Part shown: in pieces, positions 48,080 through 57,686 of the stretch | How the letters are laid out: each line of letters begins with the position of its first letter | How positions within the stretch are numbered: the first letter of the stretch is position 1 | Assembly: GCA_964019695.1 (NCBI GenBank) | Contig: OZ026530.1 | Span: forward strand, 31,726,690-31,790,689 | Direction: 5' to 3' | DNA from: Loripinus fragilis | Lineage: Eukaryota > Mollusca > Bivalvia > Lucinida > Lucinidae | DNA: 64,000 bases | The notes under the pieces: model-generated | Databases searched by the model: none | What the model saw: only the letters and a program-made list of their open reading frames with translations | Told to the model about the DNA's origin: nothing | Program-made: the position numbers and the translations under genes

Positions 48080-48719
48080 ATATATTTATCTTTTCTACTG
48101 AGTCGGTTCTAAATACTATAAACAATACGCTTTGCACGAGAGAATACATATAACACAGGTAAATCTTGAAAGATAAGGTGACCTTAAGTTAAGAATACGC
48201 TAAGACGGCTTTATGGTATCGGAATAGCGCCACCTTAAATGTTACGGTCTTCACCTTAAGTTCATCTTAAGACAGTCTTAAGTTGGTCAACTTACGATGT
48301 CTACGAGTTAGTGGCCCCTGTTCCCTTATATTCAATAGTTCAGTCCACCGTTTACGGTATCACTGAGCCAAGATATCGTGGATGAACAGTAAGTCTCTAC
48401 AAAATGGCTCGCAATCAACATTAGGACGAATCCTCTTTAACCTCATTGACGCTACCTACTACGTTTTTATCTAATAGATATGAACGTGTAGGAAACTAAT
48501 TTATACTTTTTGAACCACAGACAAATCCATTGCACCTCAAGGAAAAGAACGGAACACCCTTACACGACAGCAAGAACACAATTAAAGTAAACCCACTAGC
48601 TCAGTCTCTTTATCAGCAAGATGATTGCAAAATATAACTACATAACAAAACAAAGACCAGAAGTTAAAGTCCCCATCCTCCTACACACGCACACAATGGG
48701 AGAGAATCTCTATATAAGA

Positions 48720-49022
48720 ACAGACAGAGACAGCAAATTACTATAAATTTTCCTTCTTCCCCTCAACTGTTGTCTATTGGAACCAACTTCCAGCCCAGAT
48801 AGTACTACTGCCAACTCTGGATCAATTCAGTGTGGCAGTGCGGGCGCATAACCACCACACCCCATAACTCAACAAAAACTGTTTTAACCTGTTTTTATCT
48901 TCTTGTATATGAACTTTTAACCGCTATCATCTACTTTTTTCTTTTTCTTACACTTAGTACTGTGACAGTAAGACGTAATCATACCTGCACGTAATCCTCG
49001 CGAGGGGGTGTTGCAGAATATA

Positions 49023-49058
<36 letters not shown>

Positions 49059-49060
49059 CC
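48720..49060 (+). pseudogene. LINE RT extreme C-terminus and (GAAA)n tail
   Basis: The frame from 48748 reads 'FSFFPSTVVYWNQLPAQIV' and then 'TLDQFSVAVR', ending at a stop at 48867. This is the 'SFFPRTIxxWNxLP..SLDxFK' end of many LINE RTs. About 150 bp of UTR follows and the copy finishes with nine GAAA repeats (49023-49057), a microsatellite-type 3' tail. Everything upstream is missing or frame-shifted. Confidence 0.7.
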
Positions 49061-49079
49061 AAGACCCCCAGGTTAAGTA

Positions 49080-50213
49080 GTAAAGCAGCAAACTAGGCTA
49101 GAGGACCAAGAGAGACAACTTAGTGAAAATCAGGACATTATTACAGAATTAGAGGCCGAGAATCAGCTCCTGTGTTCTGAGCTTGACTCATTGAAAGTTA
49201 ATGTAAATAATCTGGAGCAATACGGTAGGCGTAATTCGCTCCGTTTCAATAATCTAACTGTTGATACTAGTCAAAAAGAAGACGACATGATCCATGCTGT
49301 GGTAATGTTTATTAACAATAATATGATGCAGAACAGAACAGAACAGAACATCTATTTTATTGACGTAAACTGTACAGTTTCTTGTCAGATACATGAATAT
49401 AACAACAAATTCACAAATGGTCACAATAGATGTATACATATTTTAACAACAAAGTCTTAAATTGGTCACAACAAAAATTATATAAGAACAATATTATGTG
49501 CTCCCATATTAGTTACATAACTATAGATCAAAATTCTGTTTTATAAGAGAATGCAATCTTAAACGTATCGAATTTTACTATTACGTAAACTGTTACCTAT
49601 ACTGTTACATAAACTGTTACCTAAACTGGAGGCTGAGTCTGGCTATTTTTAAACAGATAAAAAGTGTTGATAAGTTAATAAATAAGTGTGCTAGAATTCC
49701 AATTTAATATAAATCAGATATTTCATAGACAAAAGATACTTCTAAACCTTTAGTATGTAAATCCATAGATCCGATCTTGTCGAAACGAAATACAAGAAAG
49801 GGTCAAAGGATAACATACACAGGCTTAAATAAAACATCATCCCAAGATTCAATACAGAATGGGGAAAAATCACCGATAGAGATGTGGAGAGGTGCCACCC
49901 AATTGGTAGGAAAGTGAGAGGTCGTAAACCACAAATAATTGTGAAGTTTTCTAGCTACAAAACCAAATCCAAGGTGTTTTCAAATAAAACAATGCTCAAA
50001 GGTCATGGCGATAGAACTTTCGTGACTGAGGACCAAACCACCCAAAACCATCAAGTTGTAAAATCACTTCTGGAACTAAGAAAATCACGTAAGATAAATA
50101 GCTTCTGGACATCTAACGGGAAAATTCTCGCTAAAAAGGCCCAGGATACCTCTCCTATCCAGCTGAACTTCATGGACAATATTCCCTCTAAACTGGGTCT
50201 TTCAGATGACTAA
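49080..50213 (+). pseudogene. LINE ORF1 (nucleic-acid chaperone), interrupted
   Basis: The first part (49080-49330) has an acidic coiled-coil-like stretch 'ITELEAENQLLCSELDSL' followed by 'LEQYGRRNSLRFNNL', the conserved entry to the RRM of LINE ORF1 proteins. The second part (49856-50213) has 'ITDRDVERCHPIGRK', 'KPQIIVKFSSYKTKSKVFSN' and 'KINSFWTSNGKILAK', the C-terminal half, ending at 50213. About 525 bp of foreign sequence (49331-49855) separates them. The coding frames on each side are open, so the interruption is the main lesion. No matching ORF2 follows. Confidence 0.8.
49331..49855 (-). mobile_element. antisense LINE 3' end inserted in ORF1
   Basis: On the minus strand the segment ends 'TACGTCAATAAAATAGATGT' followed by TCTGT repeats, i.e. 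a polyadenylation-type signal and a short tail. It is therefore a 3' UTR fragment of another LINE, inserted antisense into ORF1. 'GTTACCTAAACTGTTACC'-like direct repeats occur at 49585-49625. No coding sequence recognised. Confidence 0.6.
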
Positions 50214-50241
50214 AGTGACAGTGAATTATATCTATTAAATT

Positions 50242-50418
50242 GGTACTCGTCGAGAGAAGACCTGTCTTAACAACTTGTTAGCTTTTTGTAAAAAATTCAT
50301 ATGTAAAATTGCTACAGGTGAAAATTTAATTTTCTAGCTAGTATCTGTAGCTGGGGAACTGTTTTGAAAATCGCTTTTTCCGAAAACTCCGAGATCAGGT
50401 TTTCTCTCGTCGAGGCCC
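50242..50418. mobile_element. CTCGACGCGAG MITE, copy 6 (internally deleted)
   Basis: The left end is 'GGTACTCGTCGAGAGAAGAC' and the reversed right end GGGCCTCGACGAGAGAAAAC. It is flanked by AATT on both sides. The GCCTGCGCA core present in other copies is deleted, leaving 'CATATGTAAAATTGCTACAG' and the right part. Confidence 0.8.
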
Positions 50419-50424
50419 AATTAA

Positions 50425-50815
50425 TCAGGGAGCAGGTCCGTGTGTCCCGGCGCGGGTTTTGCATTATCCGAATACAGTCATGTATTTTCTCTCGCGATTC
50501 AGCTGGTATCTTCGTGCTTGATTATGAGTGGTGTGGCTCAGTCGGACCTCCGCATACGCGCAAGCTCGACTGGACCAACACCGGTTGCATACTCGGAGAA
50601 CGGACCTCGCGAACTGGTTTTCAAACTCGTTTTATATGTCTTTGTGACTCAGTTAGGCACTCAATCGAAGCGTCGAACGGGCGTGTTTGGTTAGTGTCTG
50701 CATTAGATCAAGTTGTGAGGGGTGCAGAAATGGTAACTGATAGAGACACGGCGCAGCCCGGCTCTCCGCATGTACTGGTCGTGTCTTTCTCACTTGGCTG
50801 AAGCTAGACCTTTTC
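50425..50815. other. GC-rich segment of unknown nature
   Basis: This block is clearly richer in GC and CG than its neighbours ('GTCCCGGCGCGGG', 'CCGCATACGCGCAAGCTCGA', 'ACGGCGCAGCCCGGC'). A 145-codon plus frame spans it but begins inside the preceding MITE and matches nothing I recognise. A young repeat, a CpG-island fragment or a processed copy of a transcript are all possible. Confidence 0.3.
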
Positions 50816-50874
50816 TCTCGTAAGAGGTCGCATTTCTTACAATAATGCAGAGAAAAAAGGCATTGGATTTAAGT

Positions 50875-51180
50875 TAATTTCTATTTAGTAGGCCTCATAC
50901 TTTCTGGATGCTCAAAGGAACTGTCTCTTTGAGAGGGTTCTATTGTGTACCCAAGGCCTTTAGTAAAGAGTGCGTACCTAAAATAATTTTCTTATTTCTT
51001 ATTTCTCATCCGGGTCATATGTTATGGGTACTCAAAAGAACCATCTCAACTAGACGGTTCTATTGAGCACCCAAAACTTGTGTTCAAAGTAATTTATTAA
51101 AAATAATTCTACTGCGTACCCCAGGACTTTAGTAAAGAGTGCGTACCCAAAAATAATTTTCTTATTTCTCAGCCAAAACA
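50875..51180. repeat. double-hairpin repeat, copy 1
   Basis: Two hairpins 120 bp apart: 50906-50952 ('GGATGCTCAAAGGAACTGTC' pairing with 'GAGAGGGTTCTATTGTGTAC') and 51026-51072 ('GGGTACTCAAAAGAACCATC' pairing with 'GACGGTTCTATTGAGCACCC'). 'TTAGTAAAGAGTGCGTACCY' separates them and is repeated again at 51130-51150. The same module, with the same 120-bp spacing, recurs at 55668-56030. No coding potential. Confidence 0.85.
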
Positions 51181-52312
51181 TATGTACAAATACAAAATAC
51201 TTTATTCACTCAGGATTACAACATGTAACCAGCATGAGGTTCACAATCTTACACGTCTATTTTGATACAATAACACAAAGTGGCTAATTGATTTAGGAAG
51301 ACAAAAAGTCATTTTTGAAAACATAGAATTTAACTCAATCCTCGGGAGGACTTTTTTCCATTGAGTTTATATTTGTTCCCATCTACAAAATCAATCAAAT
51401 TGTTCACCTACTAAGTTGATATTCACATATGCACACACATGTTTTTTTCACATGTAAATTTACATATATGTGTAAATGTGTGTATATGTACTGTGATTCA
51501 AATGTCTTTTCTGCCAAATGATTTACATCTTACAGACTTCAAGTGCTGTATGCCTATATTCGTTAAATAGTGGGTGCCATGATGAGTCGACACACAATGT
51601 GCCATCTCATCTTGGTTCACACTGTTTTGCTATGATGTCATATGCAACAATTTCTGGCCCAATTTTGTTATTCAGCATTTAGCACCCGTGTGTGGATGCT
51701 CATTGTGCTGTTCTACAAAAATTATCACATCGACTAATCAGCATATATACAATTTTGTACATTTATGTTGTTGATGATGTTCCAGCCAGAATATGCAAAT
51801 ACGTGTTATATTATCTCCAGAACTCTATTCAATTTATCTTACTGCTGGATCCGCCTACCGGGAAGCCAGTATAACACCGATTCAGAGCTGTGGCGCGTGA
51901 AAAGGAAACTATATTATACTGACGTCAACTAAAAACGCCTCACTCATTATCACGGATTTCTTAGCGATGATATATAAAAATGAACAGCCACATACTGCTT
52001 CTTTATGTAGAGGTTGGATGACGTTGGAAAATGACTTTAATTTAATACGCAGGTGAAGCGTTATTCCGATGACGTCATACAGGCTCAACGTACACATGAC
52101 GGCATTGTGCATCAATCGCTTATGATTTCAATTTGAATTTGCACCCATTTTGTGCCGTAAATATTTTGCTAACCAATGAACAAATTTTGGATCATGTTTT
52201 CAAACATTTGTGCTTGCGAGTAATAAATTTATGAGATTGTGACGTCATATTTAAGACAAAATAAAAGGTCCGTTTACGAAACTTGCCAACATTCTCATTT
52301 TGCTTTAAGTAA
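51181..52312. other. unassigned, with antisense poly(A)-type signal
   Basis: On the minus strand 51180-51240 reads 'CCTGAGTGAATAAAGTATTT', which could be the 3' end of a minus-strand transcript or retroelement. The rest (Tn/An-rich sequence, 51400-52300) holds no frame above 68 codons. Confidence 0.35.
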
Positions 52313-52930
52313 TGGAAAAAAAAACGTCGCAATAAGCGCAAACTTGTTATCTTCTACAAAATTCTTCATGGCATTGCCCCAACCTATCTATCGGACATTG
52401 TACCGCCCTTAATACAAGACACAACTACATATAACCTTCGGAATGCTGGAAATATTCAGAATTACAGAGTGCACACCAACTTATTCTCCAATTCCTTCTT
52501 CCCCTCCACAGTACGCGCCTGGAACGACATACCAAACGACATAAAGAATGCACCATCTGTAGGTTCGTTCAAATACAATATCAATAAAAACCTGAGATCT
52601 CCTCCAAAATTCTATAATGCTGGAACACGCAAAGGTCAAATACTACAGGCAAGACTACGATTGGAGTGTAGTTCCCTAAACTCTGACTTGCACCGGAAAA
52701 ACATTGTACCTAGCCCCTCCTGTCGGTGTGGTGTCTTTGAGAGTCGTAATCATTTCTTTTTTACTTGCCCGCTTTACTCGCTCGATAGACTCAGATATCT
52801 GCCAGACAATCTTGATAATCTTACTAGCAATGACCTTTTGTTTGGATGCGAAAATCAATCAGATGAATTTAACGAATCCCTTTTCCTAAAGGTACAGGAG
52901 TTTTTGATAAGGTCTGGTAGGTTTGGTTGA
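52313..52930 (+). CDS. 5'-truncated LINE RT C-terminal region, open frame
   Basis: The frame is open from 52313 (stop at 52310) to 52930. It reads 'RRNKRKLVIFYKILHGIAPT', 'YLSDIVPPLI', 'SFFPSTVRAWNDIPNDIKNA', then 'LQARLRLECSSLNSDL' and a zinc-knuckle-like C-x-C-x8-H-x5-C in 'CRCGVFESRNHFFFTC'. This is the RT tail plus the terminal Cys/His motif seen in the LINE at 56424-59808, but from a different copy. There is no palm domain and no natural start, and it follows directly on an A-run. The UTR continues to about 53262. Confidence 0.75.
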   Translation, partial: WKKKRRNKRKLVIFYKILHGIAPTYLSDIVPPLIQDTTTYNLRNAGNIQNYRVHTNLFSNSFFPSTVRAWNDIPNDIKNAPSVGSFKYNINKNLRSPPKFYNAGTRKGQILQARLRLECSSLNSDLHRKNIVPSPSCRCGVFESRNHFFFTCPLYSLDRLRYLPDNLDNLTSNDLLFGCENQSDEFNESLFLKVQEFLIRSGRFG

Positions 52931-53029
52931 TCCCAGTCACTAAAGTATTAACATTTTGATATTTCTACGTCTGGAGCCAGTCATTCTATAGCACTATGCT
53001 TTTTGCCGCAAAACACTAAACAGGAGTCT

Positions 53030-53086
<57 letters not shown>

Positions 53087-53262
53087 TATACTTGTGTGTT
53101 TAAACTTGTCCAAAACCATCATATAAAATGCAAATTTTATAACATGTCTAGGAGATGATCTAAATAAGCCACCGGCTTACTATCAGATCCTACTATCTTA
53201 ACATTGTATTTATGTATATCATGCACTTTATCTGAATAAATATTGTTTAAACCAATGGAAAA
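52931..53262 (+). mobile_element. LINE 3' UTR with (CT)n
   Basis: It follows the RT tail and contains an uninterrupted (CT)n of about 48 bp (53034-53081). It ends 'CTGAATAAATATTGTTTAAA', closely similar to the end of the LINE at 60385 ('CAATAAAATATGTTTAAAC'). The shared terminal word suggests related families. Confidence 0.65.
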
Positions 53263-54094
53263 AAATGATAAGGGGGTACATATGGTAATGTACACAGAAT
53301 ATGCCTACATCAAATTACGTTATTCAAGATGAGCTGTAACGCTCAATGGCTATTTATTGGTCTACGTTAACGTTATCCAAAACGGCCGTCTGGAACAAGT
53401 GCCAGATTGCGTTTCCTCAGCAATCGTCGCTGGTTAAAGACAAAATATTTTTGCAAAGGAGTCGTAACAATACTTTCACCCACTTTGCAGAGTCATGACA
53501 TTTAAGTTTTATTGAAATGCATGGCAAAAAGGTGGGTGGGGTAAGTTGTTTTGTTCAGCAGACGCATAAAAACATTGTCTGAACATCATAAACGCATTTT
53601 TGGTAAAATAGAGACTGTTTTACAATGGTAAACACGTTTTTCCAGTCAACGGATTGTGTCTGGAAGCAAAGCAAGTGTGGCTAAAATCTTGTGCCGCACA
53701 AAATGGTGACCCCTGTCTCAAACCGAGGTCGTTTTCTCAGCCTCAAATATACTTTCAGCAATTTTGTTTTCATGAGATACGCCTGAATGATAAGATGTTA
53801 AATTGCACTAGAATTCATAACTCTAGTCTTATCAGTCTAAGAGATATTCACGTTTATTTTTAAGTGAGGCGTTTTTTCTTGACGTCAGTATATATGAAGC
53901 CAAGCAGTCAATCGCCTTTCCTTTTTTCATCCAATTTCGGCAAGGGTCCTTCACACGCGACATGTCTCATGACGGTTTACATTTCTCGTGCAGTGGTATT
54001 TAAAGATTGAGTATTCCGTTTTAGCGACCAACCCCAAGGTCGTTATTGATAATAATGATGATAGATCATGATACTGTACGATATGGAGACACCC

Positions 54095-54320
54095 GTAAGT
54101 ATTGCCTGTTGTGGGTACTCAAAAGAGCCGTCTCAATGAGATGGTTCTTTTGAGCACCCAAAACTTGTGTTAAAACTAATTTACTAAAAATATTTACATC
54201 TTTATGTTAAAAAAATGTTTATCTAACCTACGGTGCTCTCATCATATGCTTTGACCAGATATAAGTATAAAAAAATGGAAAAAAAGGTAATTGGATCTAA
54301 TCATGATAAGACTATGTTTC
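54095..54320. repeat. single-hairpin repeat, copy 2
   Basis: The hairpin at 54113-54159 has 23-bp arms and a 1-bp centre: 'GGGTACTCAAAAGAGCCGTC' pairs with 'GATGGTTCTTTTGAGCACCC', with three mismatches. The downstream 'CCCAAAACTTGTGTTAAAAC', 'TCATCATATGCTTTGACCAG' and 'AATTGGATCTAA' match the copy ending at 56030. The first hairpin of the double module is absent. Confidence 0.85.
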
Positions 54321-54921
54321 ACATTAGTCCTTTCCAAAGGGCCTTTTGTTTCGTTTCGAAAAGGCTCTTGATAAGGGACTGACCTTACTTCCATGCATGT
54401 CTGCTGAATCGCGGGCTTATTAAAGATAAGCCTGCGAAACCAGCAGACCTGCGAAAATAGCAACAGTGAAGACTCGAATGAGACACCGCCAATGCGTAGG
54501 TTTCATCTGAGTCTTCCCTCCTTCAACGAAAGAATGCTAAAAAGAGGCTTGTATAGGGGGGTACCAAGTATCCCATATCCCTTGAAGTAAACAGGCAAGT
54601 ATCCATTATAAACTGGCAAATATCCCCATAATTAATTTTCCTTAATAAATTGACCTACATACTGAACACAGTACCCTATATCCCTGGAAGAAAAATAGAA
54701 AGTATCCTATATCCCTGGAAGTAAAATGGCAAATATCCTGTATCCCTAAAACCCCTATACAAGCCTCTATAAACAAGGTAGCCCTTCGAAAATAATTATA
54801 CTGAAATGTTCATTGATGTTATAAAGAGAAAATTGCTATTTTGCGCGACACGGGTCGACTGAATGTATGAAATACGATTATGAACCGCCAATGCGGCATT
54901 TCGGTTTATCAGTGTCTCGCA
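54321..54921. other. interspersed repeats, no gene
   Basis: 54380-54530 carries an inverted pair, 'GTCTGCTGAATCGCGGGCTT' against 'AAGCCTGCGAAACCAGCAGA', typical of a dispersed repeat. 54545-54770 is a diverged tandem of 'AAGTATCCCATATCCCTTGA'-like units with a period of about 50-60 bp. Confidence 0.45.
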
Positions 54922-55027
<106 letters not shown>

Positions 55028-55667
55028 ACTTCTAACCACTCGTCAATTTACTTTATACATGTAAATATTGTTGTACGTGTAATATATAGTGTCACAATAA
55101 CAGAATAACAAACTATATTTATAAAGCACTCAATCTTTTTGCTAGGTCAACAGTAAGAATTCAGATGAGATGTAGCACTCTGTGCCATCTCATCTGGGTC
55201 CCTCTGTTTGACACCGTCCATCTAAAGAACGAAAAGAAGACAAATATGTAAGACATTAATAATAACGATGAAAAGAAATGCTCAACAACGCTGGTTTGAA
55301 TCGGACGGCAAAAGAGCAGCCTTGTCGAGCACGTTCGAAATACCTTAGTTATCTTATATAAATAATCCATTGTGGCGACTGAATGGCCAACAGTAGAGCG
55401 ACTCCTCTCACAAATACATGATCTTGCACTTAACGATAGCTGTAAATGATGACAAATAGCTATGTTTACCTGTCTGAAATTTATGATCATGTGAATTTCG
55501 TGCTTGCCCTCCTGGTTAACAGACCGTCAATTGTTGTCGCGGAGTGGTAATTTTCGACTCCGCCCAATGAACGGATGCTATTCATGCCTCAATCGATAAT
55601 GCACCATGTATTTTACCCCATGTTGCCATGTAAATGGACTGAGTGAAATGAAGTTTATTTGATTTGA

Positions 55668-56030
55668 AAAAAAATCTATTTAGTAGGCCTCATACTTTCT
55701 GGATGCTCAAAGGAACTGTCTCTTTGAGAGGGTTCTTTTGGGTACACCAGGCCTTTAGCAAAGAGTGCGTACCCAAAATAATTTTCTCATTTCTCAGCCA
55801 AAGCATACAATGTATGTTATGGGTGCTCAAAAGAACAATCGCAATGAGGCGGTTCTTTTGAGCACCCAAAACACATATTCAAACAAATGGATTAGCAAAT
55901 ATTTACAACTTTAAGCTCATTTTTTTATCTAAACCTATGGTACCCTCATCATATGCTTTTGATCAGATATTAGTACAAAAAAAGCGAAAAAGGCGATTGG
56001 ATCTAAGTCAAATTATCAGACTGTTTTTTT
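55668..56030. repeat. double-hairpin repeat, copy 3 (longest)
   Basis: Hairpins at 55701-55746 and 55821-55867, again 120 bp apart. The second, 'GGGTGCTCAAAAGAACAATC' with 'GGCGGTTCTTTTGAGCACCC', is the closest to a perfect stem. The upstream 'CTATTTAGTAGGCCTCATAC' and downstream 'TCATCATATGCTTTTGATCA' give the widest extent of the family seen here. Confidence 0.85.
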
Positions 56031-56423
56031 CAGTTCTTTTTTCTCTTATTCTTGAATCTCATCCTGGTCTGACAGGTAGTATATTAATATAAAAATGTTT
56101 ATCACTCCATGAATAAAAAAATCATAGCTATATAATCACTATATGACATATATTGGATTGTTCACAACGATACCGAGCCCTATGTGTACATAACCATATG
56201 CCAATGCTAGATTTATGTAAATCTGTTTTTGTGTTCTTAGAAATGCTTTATATTTTGATTATTTATTCTTATATGTTTATATTTTCATTTGGCTGCTATA
56301 TACCCCTTCATAAGAATCCTACACTATGCATAATTTGGCCATGTGCAATGTATGAAATAAATTGCTGTGGAAAAGGCCTGATGCTTACATGCATGTTTGC
56401 TATTGAGATTGTCTTATATCAGC

Positions 56424-57686
56424 ATGGATAATGGTCTAGAGCAGTGGCGTGCAAGCATTGGTCTTTTCAACAGTAAAGGCATTATCAAACAAAGAGTCAG
56501 GGTAAATGTTTCTATGGCTTTCATTTTTACTTACATGATGTTTTTCCTAAAATGGGCTGTCAGTAGTACTTTCAAATTGTTATCTTTTGTTTTTAACGAA
56601 ATGGTGTGTAACTTATATTTTAAGTTAGTGCTTATTTTTCTTCTTCTGAAATCTGGAGACATAGAGATGAACCCAGGACCTAATAACATTAATAACTCTC
56701 TTTCCATTTTACACAATAATAAATTTGACTATTTAACTGAAAACTTTTTAGATTTTGACATTTTGTGTTTCAGTGAATCTCATCTTGATGCTAACATAAC
56801 TACAGAATCTCTGATTATGTCTAGCAAATATGATATTCCCTACAGAAAAGATAGAACAAATCATGGTGGCGGTTTATTAATGTATTTGTCCTGTGAGCAT
56901 GCACATACACGAATCATAGGTTTGGAGACATTCTGGAATGAGTCACTATGGGTAGAAATTAAGGTAAATAGAGATATATATCTTATCGGTTTGTTTTATA
57001 GTCCACGGACAGCAGATGCAATTTTCTTTGATTCTCTTAACAAAAATATAGAAAAGGCTTTAGATATTACTAATAATATAATAATTCTGGGAGATATGAA
57101 TGAAGATTTACTTAATCCCAATATGCACAACTTGAAAGATGTTTTGCTTTTAAACTCTCTCCACAATATTATTTCTGAACCAACACGCCAACTTGCTTTG
57201 TTAGACCCTATAATAGTTCATGAAGACATGTCAACTCTGAGTCAAGGGATTATTCAAGTGCCAAATGAAATAAGTGACCACTGTGCTACTTATGTACATA
57301 TACCATTTGAATACACACTACATGATACTTTTACCAGAAATGTATGGATATATAAAGATGCAAATTATGAATTGTTCAATAAAAAAATATCTGATTTTGA
57401 TTGGTCATGTCTTCATCAAGGTACTGTCAATGAAGCAAGTTCATTATTTACAAATATTTTTATTGAATTTGCTAAATTGTGCATACCTAGTAAAACTATT
57501 GTAGTTCGAGAAGACGACAAACCATGGTATGACTCTGAAATAAGGAGGAATTCAAGGAAAAGAGACAGACTTAAGAAAACTGCATTAAAATCAGGTAATC
57601 AAAATGATTGGAAAAAATACATATATTACAGAAATAAGGTAAACAATCAAAAAAACATGCTAAGGAATATTTTTATAATAATTTAG
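56424..57686 (+). CDS. LINE ORF2 N-terminal part: 2A-like peptide and endonuclease
   Basis: From ATG 56424 the product has hydrophobic stretches (residues ~31-55 and 63-76), then 'LLLKSGDIEMNPGP' at residues 73-86. This fits the 2A consensus D(V/I)ExNPGP, which causes ribosomes to skip the Gly-Pro bond. An APE-type endonuclease follows: 'ILCFSESHLD' (catalytic Glu), 'NHGGGLLMYL', 'GLFYSPR', 'IILGDMNEDL' (GDxN) and 'NEISDHCATYV' (SDH). The usual N-terminal N-[IV]-[RQN]-S motif between 'LSILH' and 'NKFDYL' is missing: the text reads 'SLSILHNNKFDYLT', as if some 8-9 codons were deleted. The frame ends early at 57686 because of a frameshift near 57652; sense continues in another frame ('KEYFYNNLDIIVSDFQNND'). 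Confidence 0.85.
   Translation: MDNGLEQWRASIGLFNSKGIIKQRVRVNVSMAFIFTYMMFFLKWAVSSTFKLLSFVFNEMVCNLYFKLVLIFLLLKSGDIEMNPGPNNINNSLSILHNNKFDYLTENFLDFDILCFSESHLDANITTESLIMSSKYDIPYRKDRTNHGGGLLMYLSCEHAHTRIIGLETFWNESLWVEIKVNRDIYLIGLFYSPRTADAIFFDSLNKNIEKALDITNNIIILGDMNEDLLNPNMHNLKDVLLLNSLHNIISEPTRQLALLDPIIVHEDMSTLSQGIIQVPNEISDHCATYVHIPFEYTLHDTFTRNVWIYKDANYELFNKKISDFDWSCLHQGTVNEASSLFTNIFIEFAKLCIPSKTIVVREDDKPWYDSEIRRNSRKRDRLKKTALKSGNQNDWKKYIYYRNKVNNQKNMLRNIFIII

Larger units (their letters stand above)
46075..48318. mobile_element. TIR transposon with CTTAAG-rich ends
   Basis: The termini GGGGCCACTAACTCGTAGAC (left) and its reverse complement GTCTACGAGTTAGTGGCCCC (right) match perfectly over about 24 bp and are 2,244 bp apart. 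Both subterminal regions (46075-46250 and 48170-48318) are full of ACCTTAAG/CTTAAG-type words. A 3-bp CTG can be read at each edge, so the target duplication may be 3 bp but is ambiguous. No transposase is visible inside; a 124-codon frame at 47137 matches nothing. A GGATCC MITE (46404) and a CTCGACGCGAG MITE (47768) lie inside and are younger if this is one element. Confidence 0.75.

Noticed and set aside
50364..50801. 145-codon frame in the GC-rich block
   Set aside because: It starts inside a MITE, shows no recognisable motif, and an overlapping 84-codon frame is equally open; not called as a gene.
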